Part shown: one piece after another, positions 1 to 7,529 of the stretch
Layout of the letters: each line of letters starts with the position of its first letter
How positions within the stretch are numbered: position 1 is the first letter of the stretch
Program-made: the position numbers and the translations under genes
The notes under the pieces: model-generated
Seen by the model: only the letters and a program-made list of their open reading frames with translations
Told to the model about the DNA's origin: nothing
The model's database searches: none
Source: JAYFNU01 sp964458545
GTDB lineage: Bacteria; Bacillota; Clostridia; Oscillospirales; Ruminococcaceae
Reading direction: 5' to 3'
Length of the DNA stretch: 41,946 nucleotides
Assembly: GCA_964458545.1 (NCBI GenBank)
Contig: CAYWJF010000008.1
Coordinates: forward strand, 1 to 41,946

Positions 1-649
1 TAAAGACGCTCATAAACTTCTGACCGTCCTGCGCGCCGTGCATAAACGCCATAGACGCTCCGCCGAATATCTGCGCTCCGCGAAAGAAGCCCGTGGCTTT
101 CTTTCTATCTGCGTGACGGAAAACGCCCTCCACGCCGCGCGCTGAAAAAAAGCCCATAGCAAACCCGAGCACAGCGGAAAGCACAAGCCCCACAAGCACC
201 TTTACCCATTCAGAGGGATTAATTCCCTCAAAGCCGCCGTGAAGCGCTATAGCCGCGCCAGAAAGCCCCGCAATAAGCGCGTGGCTTTCGCTTGTGGGTA
301 TACCAAATTTCCACGCGAGTGTCGCCCAAACAACTATAGCGAGAAGCGCCGCGCAAAGGGCTATCGTCGCCTCGTGCGCGTCGGTGCCGAAATCGACCAT
401 ATTGTATATAGTCATAGCAACCTTGGAATTAAGCGCCGTCATAACAAGAACGCCCGCAAAGTTGCAGATAGCCGCCATAATAATTGCGCTCTTCGCCTTA
501 ATAGCGCGGGTGGAAACGCAAGTAGCAATTGCGTTAGGCGCGTCGGTCCAGCCGTTAACAAGAATAACGCCGAGCGTTAGTACCACCGTAACCGCCAGTA
601 GCGGGTTACCCAAAACCTGTGAAATAAAAGTAGATAGGCTAACGTTCAT
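1..649 (-). CDS. PiT-family inorganic phosphate permease (N-terminal part, cut by window edge)
   Basis: Membrane protein predicted to import inorganic phosphate with a coupling cation. The reading frame opens at ATG 649-647 and stays open to base 1, giving 216 residues with no stop, so the C-terminal part lies outside the window. Two family signatures are visible: GWTDAPNAIATCVSTRA near residues 33-49, and the repeat-type motif FMHGAQDGQKFM close to the window edge. Several hydrophobic segments lie between them. The start is supported by a GAGAGG ribosome binding site about 8 bases upstream. The ATG overlaps the stop of a possible short upstream frame (TGATG). It is unrelated to motility and probably marks the edge of the flagellar locus. 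Family assignment is firm; whether it carries phosphate or sulfate is inferred from the family. Confidence 0.88.
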   Translation of the reverse strand, partial: MNVSLSTFISQVLGNPLLAVTVVLTLGVILVNGWTDAPNAIATCVSTRAIKAKSAIIMAAICNFAGVLVMTALNSKVAMTIYNMVDFGTDAHEATIALCAALLAIVVWATLAWKFGIPTSESHALIAGLSGAAIALHGGFEGINPSEWVKVLVGLVLSAVLGFAMGFFSARGVEGVFRHADRKKATGFFRGAQIFGGASMAFMHGAQDGQKFMSVF

Positions 650-765
650 CAAATTTTCCTCTCAAGCAGCATTGCCGCTAAAATATGGTAAACAGCTTTG
701 CCTTCGCCCTGTTTTTCCCATTCCAGATATTTATACAGAAATTTTACATTATAATCAATACACAA
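649..765 (-). other. possible small reading frame or gene remnant just upstream of the phosphate permease
   Basis: An open frame of 49 codons (798 down to 652, stop 651-649) reads into the permease start with a TGATG overlap. Its last half looks protein-like (KYLEWEKQGEGKAVYHIL, then AAMLLERKI) and has codon-like base periodicity. The only in-frame starts are a TTG at 765 without a clear ribosome binding site and a late ATG. It also overlaps the candidate promoter at 730-758. It could be a short leader peptide gene, a decayed gene end, or chance. Confidence 0.2.
730..758 (-). promoter_or_regulatory. candidate sigma-A promoter for the phosphate permease
   Basis: On the minus strand TTGATT (758-753) is followed after 17 bases by TATAAA (735-730). 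Both boxes are close to the housekeeping consensus and the spacing is ideal. The expected transcript start is about 75 bases before the permease ATG. Judged by eye only. Confidence 0.45.
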
Positions 766-814
766 GTGTGCTCTTGTGCTGTTTTCCGCGAATACATACT
801 ATTTCTTTATCCTC

Positions 815-853
815 ACTAAAAAAGCCCCGCGTCAATATGACGCGAAGCCTTCT
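815..853 (-). terminator. intrinsic terminator after the flavin reductase gene
   Basis: Reading the minus strand, CGCGTCA-TAT-TGACGCG forms a 7-bp stem. It is extended at the base by GCTT against GGGC (with G-T pairs) and followed by a T run. It lies about 30 bases after the stop of the flavin reductase gene. Confidence 0.8.
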
Positions 854-880
854 AATATTTATTTTAGTTGATAATCCCAC

Positions 881-1393
881 TTACTTTTTCACAAGCACAC
901 GGGTAATTTCACCGATATACATTTTGTGATAGTCCTTCGAACCGTAAAAGTCCTTATCTATCGAGCTGTCGATAAAGCCTGCGGGGTCTATGGGCTGAAC
1001 GCTAAGCTTACGGCAGACGAGAACCGTCTGCGCCTCGCCAAAATACGGCGTTTCCCCGTCCATAAGCACGGTTAGCCCCGCCTTCGCTATTTTGTCCTCA
1101 TCCCGTCCCGAGGCGCTACCCATATAGCCGAGCAGCTTTGCGTTAGCCTTGTGGTCAAATACGCTCAGGGAAAAGCCGTTTGAGCTGTCTATAAGCGTTT
1201 TAGTGAAGCGGCTGTCGCGAACAAATATGTAAGCTACGTCCTTCCCCCATATAACGCCGAGTCCGCCCCACGAGGCGGTCATAGCGTTGACCCTGTCACC
1301 GCTCTTCGCGGCGATAAGCAACCAGTCCTCGCCTATCGTTTTAAAGGGGTTAAGGCTTAGCTCCTTTGGCTTTACTTCTACAAATTCACTCAT
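881..1393 (-). CDS. flavin reductase-like domain protein
   Basis: A 170-residue single-domain protein resembling the FMN-binding split-barrel flavin reductases. It is expected to bind FMN and reduce flavin, or to use it as a cofactor with NAD(P)H. Visible family features are the early segment reading WLLIAAKSGDRVNAMTASWG, typical of the N-terminal strand and FMN-contact loop, and the later FSLSVFDHKANAKLLGYMG segment. It ends in a charged IGEITRVLVKK strand. ATG 1393 has a strong AGGAGGT ribosome binding site. It stands alone between two terminators (815-853 downstream, 1495-1530 upstream), so it is probably monocistronic. A link to motility is not apparent; the physiological substrate is unknown. 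Confidence 0.82.
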   Translation of the reverse strand: MSEFVEVKPKELSLNPFKTIGEDWLLIAAKSGDRVNAMTASWGGLGVIWGKDVAYIFVRDSRFTKTLIDSSNGFSLSVFDHKANAKLLGYMGSASGRDEDKIAKAGLTVLMDGETPYFGEAQTVLVCRKLSVQPIDPAGFIDSSIDKDFYGSKDYHKMYIGEITRVLVKK

Positions 1394-1440
1394 CTTTTCT
1401 ACCTCCTATTAAACGCCTGTTAGCATTATCTTTAGTTTGT

Positions 1441-1454
1441 TCCTTAAATAAGGA
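1441..1454. promoter_or_regulatory. inverted repeat upstream of the flavin reductase gene, possible operator
   Basis: TCCTTA-AA-TAAGGA is a perfect 6-bp inverted repeat with a 2-base centre, about 48-61 bases upstream of the ATG and inside the short intergenic region. Size and place suit a repressor site, but no convincing promoter boxes could be paired with it. Confidence 0.2.
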
Positions 1455-1494
1455 TATCAAGAAAGGGTGACTTTCGCAAGAAAAAAAGGTCGGC

Positions 1495-1530
1495 AAAAGA
1501 AAAAGCCGCGGACTGCTCGTCCGCGGCTTT
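1495..1530 (-). terminator. intrinsic terminator after the chemoreceptor gene
   Basis: AAAGCCGCGGA (1530-1520) and TCCGCGGCTTT (1512-1502) form a perfect 11-bp stem with a 7-base loop, followed on the minus strand by TTCTTTT. It starts 8 bases after the receptor stop codon and ends the 1539-8916 gene set. Confidence 0.9.
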
Positions 1531-1538
1531 GGTTAATA

Positions 1539-3764
1539 CTAATACTTGCTGGTGCTCTTCGGCTTTTTCTCGTCGTCGTAGCCCATAGCCACGACCGACT
1601 TGTCAGCCGCGCGCCACTTGTTGACGATATCCGCGTCGATAAGCGCGAAGTGGTCAACGAGGTTCTTAAGCAGGTGAGACTGACCGCTGAGCTCTTCGGA
1701 AGCCGCCGCGCTCTCCTCCGCTGTAGCGGAGTTCGTCTGAACAACCGCGGAGACCTGCTCCATACCGGTGTTGACCTGCGCTACCGCCGTCGCCTGCTCT
1801 TCCGAGGCGGTGGCTATGTTCGCCACAAGGTCCGCTACCTGCAAGGTGTAATCGACAACCGAGAATATCGACTTCGCCGTTTCGTCCGCTATCTCCGAGC
1901 CGTTCTTTACGGCGGTTATCGTTCTTTCAATAAGGTTCGTCGTGTTGTTCGCAGCCTCGGACGACTTCTGAGCGAGGTTTCTCACCTCGTCCGCTACAAC
2001 CGCGAAGCCCTTGCCCGCCGCGCCCGCGCGCGCCGCTTCAACCGCCGCGTTAAGCGCGAGTATGTTGGTCTGGAAGGCTATGTCATCAATAGTCTTTACT
2101 ATCTTTTCAATCTGCGAAGCAGTATCTTTGATTTCGCCCATGGCGGCAATCATCTTTTCCATCTGCTTTGAGCTGGACTGCATCTCGTTGCCCGTCTGGC
2201 TCGCAAGCTCCTTCGCCTTCTGCGCGCTCTCGTCGTTTTCCTTAATCTGTTCGGCTATAAGCGCGATAGTGGCGGAAAGCTCTTCAACAGAGGATGCCTG
2301 CTCCGTAGCGCCTTGGCTGAGTGCCTGCGCGCCCGAGCTTACCTGCTCAGCGCCGCTGTTGACCTGCTCGCTCGCGGTGTTAATTTGAAGCATTACGTCG
2401 TTGAGGTTAAACTTCAACTTGCGAAGACCGCTGAGAAGCGGCTTGTAGTCGTCAACATAAAGCTCTCTGTGCTGAACGTGGATATCGAGGTCGCCGTTCG
2501 AGATACCCTCGAAGCAGTAATCCATATCGTCTATCATCTTGCGCATGCTGTCGCATATCTGCTTGGTCGCGACACAGAGCGTTTCGGTCTCGTCACCCGT
2601 CTTGAAATGCTTGACCTCGCTCTTGAGGTCGCCCTTCGCGAGCGCGACAAGGCGCTTGCTACTCTCTTCAATAGGCTTAACGATTGCCGTTGTCTTCGCG
2701 TAAACCGCGAAGGAGCAAAGGGTCGCAAACACGAAGGAGATAGCAATTATTATCCATCTGAGAGATTCATATGTACCGTTATAGTCGCTATAATTCGTGA
2801 GCGAAACCAAACGCCAGCCGTCAGAGCCCTCTATGTCGGCAGCGGAGATAAATCTCTTTATGCCGGCAACCTTAGTCATTATGCTGTTCGCCGCGGTAAC
2901 GCCGTCAGTTGTGGAGGTTTTAAGAGACGAGGCTACGAAATCGGCGTACTCTTTGTTGTTTGCGTCAAGGCTTTGTACCGTAACGCCGCCCATAACCATA
3001 CTGCTCGTTCCGTCGGCAGAGTCTATCTTGCTCGCAATAATCTTTCCGCTTTTGTTTATGACGGAAACAATAGTGCTGTCGCTGATTTCAATTGAGCTCG
3101 CCAAATCGTTAAGGAAAGACTCGTTCGGAATAAAGGAAACTACGCCGATAATCTCGCCGCCCTTTATGCCGTCTTCATATAACGGAGCTGAAATGATTAT
3201 TGTAAGGTCTCCCGTTACCTTGCTGATTACGGGCTCGGATATCCACGTCTTGCCCTTCATGCTTTCAACAAAGTAGTCACGGTCGCTGTAATCGGTCTCG
3301 TCAAAGATGCTTAGTCCGTCGGTGCCGATAACACGTCCGCGAAGGAAGCCGTAATCCTTTACCTTCTGGTCGATTATCTCCTGCTTGTCCTCAAGAGAAA
3401 CACGCGGGTCGGCAAGGTCTGGGTTGGTGCCTATCTCGCCCACTATTCCCTTATAGTATTCAAGCTGGTTGGTAAAACGCTGAGACTCCGCCTCGGTAAT
3501 TGTGGTTATGTTACCTTTAACGTTGTCCATAGCCTGAAGGCTCGAGGTAGTAAGGCTTACGGTAATAACGATTGTCATCGCTACCCACAGCAGCAGTACA
3601 AACCAGAAAACTACCTTAAAGCGCAAGCCGCCGTTTTTACGGCTCTGCTTCAAAGCGTTAACGTCTGCCTTTGCCGCGACAGCCTTCTGTTTAATTTCCG
3701 CCTTTTTCTCGTTCAATTCCTCTGCCACCTTATTCTCCAGTTTGGTTTTCTCTGTTTCGCTCAT
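1539..3764 (-). CDS. methyl-accepting chemotaxis protein with dCache-type sensor
   Basis: A 741-residue membrane chemoreceptor that signals through CheW and CheA. Order of parts: charged Lys/Glu-rich coiled-coil-like N-tail (1-48), membrane segment 1 (51-71), extracellular dCache-like sensor (about 75-330, with DRDYFVESMKGKTWISEPV at 161-179), membrane segment 2 (337-357), HAMP (about 358-410) and possibly a second HAMP-like stretch, then the long helical signalling domain. The hairpin tip is canonical: DIAFQTNILALNAAVEAARA then GKGFAVVADEVRNLAQ. The C-terminus ends in KPKSTSKY, without a CheR-tethering aromatic pentapeptide. ATG 3764 has AGGAG about 9 bases upstream. It is last in the set that also holds the FtsA-like and HDOD genes. 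Ligand unknown. Confidence 0.95.
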   Translation of the reverse strand: MSETEKTKLENKVAEELNEKKAEIKQKAVAAKADVNALKQSRKNGGLRFKVVFWFVLLLWVAMTIVITVSLTTSSLQAMDNVKGNITTITEAESQRFTNQLEYYKGIVGEIGTNPDLADPRVSLEDKQEIIDQKVKDYGFLRGRVIGTDGLSIFDETDYSDRDYFVESMKGKTWISEPVISKVTGDLTIIISAPLYEDGIKGGEIIGVVSFIPNESFLNDLASSIEISDSTIVSVINKSGKIIASKIDSADGTSSMVMGGVTVQSLDANNKEYADFVASSLKTSTTDGVTAANSIMTKVAGIKRFISAADIEGSDGWRLVSLTNYSDYNGTYESLRWIIIAISFVFATLCSFAVYAKTTAIVKPIEESSKRLVALAKGDLKSEVKHFKTGDETETLCVATKQICDSMRKMIDDMDYCFEGISNGDLDIHVQHRELYVDDYKPLLSGLRKLKFNLNDVMLQINTASEQVNSGAEQVSSGAQALSQGATEQASSVEELSATIALIAEQIKENDESAQKAKELASQTGNEMQSSSKQMEKMIAAMGEIKDTASQIEKIVKTIDDIAFQTNILALNAAVEAARAGAAGKGFAVVADEVRNLAQKSSEAANNTTNLIERTITAVKNGSEIADETAKSIFSVVDYTLQVADLVANIATASEEQATAVAQVNTGMEQVSAVVQTNSATAEESAAASEELSGQSHLLKNLVDHFALIDADIVNKWRAADKSVVAMGYDDEKKPKSTSKY

Positions 3765-3866
3765 TTCAGTACTCTCCTACCTACTAAAATACGGTTTTTT
3801 AACTGTGCTCCTCTGCCGCGCACAAAACCGAGCCGCGCGGCAAATCCAATTTGCCGAAAGGGTTTA

Positions 3867-5099
3867 TCAGTTTTGCTCTACGAAGGGCTTCATAAGCTCC
3901 TCCATAGTTTCGTTTACATACTTTACCGCGTTAACATAGGTCTGCGCGATTACGCTGACGGGAATATCGTTCGCCACCGCGCATCTTTCAGCCTTGCTCC
4001 ACTCTCCGTTTTCGTAATAAACGCACATATTAAGCAGTTCGCCGCAGGGTCCCTCGCGCTTTACAAGACCGTTCTTAATGGTTTCCGCGATAGGAAGCTC
4101 GCGGACGGCGTCCTCGAGCGAAACCCCGAGCAACGCGTCCAGCGTCGAGAACATACCGAGTAGGTACGCCTCGCTTTCGGTAGCGTCGAAATTCTTAATA
4201 TACTTGGAAAGCTCCTGACAGAAGACAGCGCGAAGGAACGAGGTCTTAATTAGCTCGTCGGTCATGCCGCCGTTAGGAACAAAGCCTAAAAGGTATATCC
4301 ACTGCTTTAGCTGCCCAAGACCGATAACCGTAAGCGCCTGTTTTACGTCCTTTATACGGTTCGGAATGGAGAAGTACGCGGAGTTAACCATCTTGATAAG
4401 CGAGAAGGTAAGGGATACGTCGAGAGAAATGAGCGACGCTATCTCGTCAAAATCGGGCTCCTCCTTCGTTACCGCGACCATTAAGCGGAAGAAGGTGGAT
4501 TGCAGATGGTCTATCTTTTTTATCTTTGAGGACTCAAGCTTCGCAATAGCCTGTCCTTGTATGTAGTCGAGGTCGTACGCCTTCGCCGCCTCGCGCGCTT
4601 CGTCTGTATCCACGTTGAACGCGGCGAGCTTTTTGCCGAGCTTTTTGCCTATACTTATTATCTTGCCCGTCTCGTCGCTGTCGAACTTTGAGAAGTCGAG
4701 CTTTATAATATCCACGCTCGGCAGGATATCGAGATGGCGGTTATTAAAGTCGAAGCCCGAAAACGCGAGCCTATACCCCTGCTTCTTATAGCGGTCGAGT
4801 ATAATCTTCGCCGCGGGGTTCACGAGCACGTTGTCCTCAAACTGAATAACCAGCTTCTTTTCGTCAAACACCCGCGGAATATTCTGCATAAGCAGGTTTG
4901 GCGTAAAGGTCAAAAAGCAGTCCTTGTTGCTCAGGAAGCCCGAGCCGTCCACCTGATTGAAAAAGGACATAATTGTATTGGCTACGCGCGAGTCATTCTG
5001 GTTATAGTAGGTGCGCCCGCCCTGATAATAAATCAGCTCGTAGGCCTCAACCTTGTTGTCACGATTCAAAATCGGCTGTCGTGCAATATAGGTGTCCAT
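3867..5099 (-). CDS. EAL-like/HDOD domain protein (YuxH-type)
   Basis: A 410-residue cytosolic signalling protein. Residues 1-190 are an EAL-type fold opening with YIARQPILNRDNKVEAYELI, but the catalytic EAL and metal-binding residues are mostly replaced (YELIYY in place of EALVR; KLDFSKFD and GQAIA remain). Cleavage of c-di-GMP is therefore unlikely, and binding or scaffolding more likely. Residues about 195-395 form an HDOD domain with PNRIKDVKQALTVIGLGQLK in its conserved core. HDOD proteins of this layout are linked to c-di-GMP and chemotaxis or motility control in several bacteria, but the biochemistry is not settled. It lies 21 bases after the FtsA-like gene and before the receptor gene, and is probably cotranscribed with both. 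Confidence 0.88.
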   Translation of the reverse strand: MDTYIARQPILNRDNKVEAYELIYYQGGRTYYNQNDSRVANTIMSFFNQVDGSGFLSNKDCFLTFTPNLLMQNIPRVFDEKKLVIQFEDNVLVNPAAKIILDRYKKQGYRLAFSGFDFNNRHLDILPSVDIIKLDFSKFDSDETGKIISIGKKLGKKLAAFNVDTDEAREAAKAYDLDYIQGQAIAKLESSKIKKIDHLQSTFFRLMVAVTKEEPDFDEIASLISLDVSLTFSLIKMVNSAYFSIPNRIKDVKQALTVIGLGQLKQWIYLLGFVPNGGMTDELIKTSFLRAVFCQELSKYIKNFDATESEAYLLGMFSTLDALLGVSLEDAVRELPIAETIKNGLVKREGPCGELLNMCVYYENGEWSKAERCAVANDIPVSVIAQTYVNAVKYVNETMEELMKPFVEQN

Positions 5100-5120
5100 C
5101 TTTTCTCCCTGAAACTTTAG

Positions 5121-7211
5121 TTAAGTCTTTGACCAATATATCTCTGCGGTGTCGTTATCCTTCAAAAATTCAGTATAAGGAACCGCCTTGCCGTTAAGCA
5201 GCTGAACAAGCGTACCGCTCTTCTTTTTGGTGTCTATATCAGTGAAGGCGAGCAGGTCGAAAAACTGATAATCGGTTCCGTCCTCACGCGGGGGAAGTAA
5301 TAATTCTCTACCGTTAAGTATAACACGAATTTCGCTTTTTTTCTCGTTTTCTAATAAAATTTGCTCAAAACTCTCTTGAATTACTTCATTTTTTCTGTCT
5401 GTTTTTTCTATTATACTGCTTTTTACCTCTTTTTGGGAAGTCTTTTTCTCTTCTTTTTTAATAATGACCTTCACATTGTCTGCGCTTTGTAGCACATAAT
5501 CGAGGTCCTGCTGCTCGTCATTGACGTAGAAATCATACTTTTTCGCGTTGTAGCTCGCGTGCTTACATAGGTCGCGAAGGGTTCTTACCTCGCTTATAGT
5601 TATTCTTTCGCCGCCGGATAGCTCATAATCCATATCCTTTTCAGCGCCGTTGACCGTGACCGTCTCGCCGATAATAATGGGCATATCGTCAAGGATAATC
5701 TCAAAGCTGTCAGGGCGACCGACTATGTCGCAGAGCTTTACGCTTGCGTTCTTTCCGCTAACGGAGGGCAAAAAGTTAATTACGTCGCCGGGCTTAACCA
5801 CCGTGGAGAGGTTCGCGAGCTTCCCGTTTATCTCGATAACCGCGGGGGTGGGAAGACCGCCGTAGACGGTCTTGTGCTGACCGTTAAGCTCATAAACTAT
5901 GCTCTTTCCGTTTCTGCCTATAATCTGACCGTAACGGTAGCCGCCCATCTGAAGTACGCCGAGAGCGGAATTATCCCAAATATTAAACAGGTGAAGTCTC
6001 TTGCCGTTTATCGTGACCGAGAAGGTGTCCGCCTCGTTCTGCATTACCGCAGTAATGGCTATACCGAGCGGCGTGGCGAAATCGGGGCAGAGGATATTCT
6101 CCTCGGACTCGAACATTTTCTTGATATACACGTTGCCGCCGACGGCTATCATATTTTCGTTAAGCTTAAGTATCCTCGCCACCATTGTGCGAAGCATAGG
6201 CGTTTGGCTTCCGCCGCCAACGAGGAAAACCGCCGCTGGGGTTTTACCGTTAACCTGAATTATCCGCTCGCAGACAATCTCGGCGAGCTGCTCTACGGTC
6301 GGCTCAATTCTGTCGAAGATATCCTTAGCCTTCTCGCTAAACGGCATACCCATAATGTTCTGGTATTCTATCTCGTTATCGAAGGAGGCTGCTATCTCTT
6401 TTTTTATCCTCTCGGCTGTGGGGAAATCAACAAGACACGCCTGCATAACCGCTTCGGTTATCTCGTCGCCCGCTACCGTCGCGACGGTATAGGCGCATAC
6501 GCTTCCGCCCTCGCAGACGGCAATATCTGAGGTGCCCGCTCCTATATCGCAAAGCGCAAGGTTAAGCCTTCTGAGGTCTGGGGGAATTATCGCGTTCATC
6601 GCGGCTATAGGCTCAAGGGTAAGCCCAGAAACGGTAAGGTTAATTAGGTTCATAGTGGCATAAAGGCTGTCCACGACCTCCTTCGGAAGGAAGGTAACGA
6701 TAAGCGAAACGCCCGCAGTTGTTCCTTTATGCCCTATAAGACTTGAAAAATCGTAGCCGTCAAGCGTGTACTTCTTTACGGCGTAGCCAACGCTAAAGTA
6801 GTTGTCGTCGTTATCCTGCTCAAGCGCAAGCTCCTCATAGGCGCTTTGCACGGCTATGCGCTCAAGCGAGGAGATGAAGCCTTGGTCAATCTCCTTGCCC
6901 TCGGGAACGGCGAGCTCGCCCTCGCTGTCTATCGTGCGAAGCACGCGCCCCGCGGCGGCTATATATACGCTGTCGAGCTTTTTGCCAAGCTTCTTCTCAA
7001 GGCGCTCCTTGACAAGAACGGCTATCTTCGCGGTTTCGGAGATATCCTCTATCTGTCCGTCCACCACGGCGCGGGTTTTGTACTCCTCGCGCTCGGTATA
7101 AAGCACACGGAATATCCCGTTTTTCATATATCCGATTATGCCTATTACGCTTCGCGTTCCTATGTCCAGCGCGAATATCAGGTTTTCGCTTAAAGCCGCC
7201 CTTTTGCCCAA
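5121..7211 (-). CDS. FtsA/PilM-type actin-fold protein with long C-terminal extension
   Basis: A 696-residue cytosolic protein. Residues about 11-390 match the FtsA actin fold: phosphate-1 FALDIGTRSVIGIIG (13-27), an inserted subdomain near 85-185, phosphate-2 CDIGAGTSDIAV (221-232) and the adenosine motif VFLVGGGSQTPML (328-340). ATP binding is likely. It is not the division FtsA: it lacks the short C-terminal membrane helix and carries about 300 extra residues. These show repeated beta-type starts (VTINGKRL 399-406, AVIEINGKLA 457-466, VTVNGAEK 518-525, IRVILNGREL 628-637) and a Lys/Glu-rich linker at about 584-626. It follows the YlqH-like gene by 21 bases and precedes the HDOD gene by 21, so it is part of the motility-linked set. 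Function unknown; a positioning or scaffold role is only inferred. Confidence 0.8.
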   Translation of the reverse strand: MGKRAALSENLIFALDIGTRSVIGIIGYMKNGIFRVLYTEREEYKTRAVVDGQIEDISETAKIAVLVKERLEKKLGKKLDSVYIAAAGRVLRTIDSEGELAVPEGKEIDQGFISSLERIAVQSAYEELALEQDNDDNYFSVGYAVKKYTLDGYDFSSLIGHKGTTAGVSLIVTFLPKEVVDSLYATMNLINLTVSGLTLEPIAAMNAIIPPDLRRLNLALCDIGAGTSDIAVCEGGSVCAYTVATVAGDEITEAVMQACLVDFPTAERIKKEIAASFDNEIEYQNIMGMPFSEKAKDIFDRIEPTVEQLAEIVCERIIQVNGKTPAAVFLVGGGSQTPMLRTMVARILKLNENMIAVGGNVYIKKMFESEENILCPDFATPLGIAITAVMQNEADTFSVTINGKRLHLFNIWDNSALGVLQMGGYRYGQIIGRNGKSIVYELNGQHKTVYGGLPTPAVIEINGKLANLSTVVKPGDVINFLPSVSGKNASVKLCDIVGRPDSFEIILDDMPIIIGETVTVNGAEKDMDYELSGGERITISEVRTLRDLCKHASYNAKKYDFYVNDEQQDLDYVLQSADNVKVIIKKEEKKTSQKEVKSSIIEKTDRKNEVIQESFEQILLENEKKSEIRVILNGRELLLPPREDGTDYQFFDLLAFTDIDTKKKSGTLVQLLNGKAVPYTEFLKDNDTAEIYWSKT

Positions 7212-7232
7212 AATGCCACCTCTGTATTCAAC

Positions 7233-7529
7233 TTATTTTCGGTTGGCGTCCTTGCCTTCTTTTATTTCATCCTTCTTAGCCGTATTTAATATCTGGCAGT
7301 AGATAGCCGCGACCACCTCGTATAGCTCGCGCGGTATCGAAGCGCCTACGTCGAGCATACAAAGCATTGAAGCCGCGCTGTCGTCGCGGTATACGGGTAT
7401 TCCCCGCTTCTCAGCCACGTCGATAATGCGCTTCGCCACCTCACCGTAGCCCGAGGCGATAATTACGGGCGCAAGGTCCTGCTCTAAATTATATTTTAAG
7501 GCTACCGCCTTTTCGTCAGACCTTGACAT
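7233..7529 (-). CDS. FlhB C-terminal-domain homologue (FlhB2/YlqH-like)
   Basis: A 98-residue protein matching only the cytoplasmic C-terminal part of the export switch FlhB. AVALKYNLEQDLAPVIIASG aligns with the FlhB segment AVAIKYDRKKSIAPVVIAKG encoded at 19200-20258, and IPRELYEVVAAIY with IPREFYEAIAQVL. The membrane domain and the NPTH self-cleavage motif are absent, so it resembles the C-terminal fragment left after FlhB cleavage. Small paralogues of this type (YlqH in B. subtilis, FhlB elsewhere) are known; some can partly replace the FlhB C-terminus in export specificity. It overlaps the end of the FliK-like gene by 14 bases, suggesting coupled translation, in line with a FliK-FlhB type of partnership. 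Confidence 0.85.
   Translation of the reverse strand: MSRSDEKAVALKYNLEQDLAPVIIASGYGEVAKRIIDVAEKRGIPVYRDDSAASMLCMLDVGASIPRELYEVVAAIYCQILNTAKKDEIKEGKDANRK

Noticed and set aside
3838..3856. 8-bp hairpin after the EAL-like/HDOD gene (CGGCAAAT/ATTTGCCG)
   Set aside because: No T run follows on the minus strand, so it is not called a terminator; the receptor gene is probably cotranscribed.
5874..6530. Long antisense frames opposite real genes (also 1467-2171, 23052-23651 and others)
   Set aside because: They mirror well-supported genes on the other strand, have skewed compositions and lack homology or ribosome binding sites.
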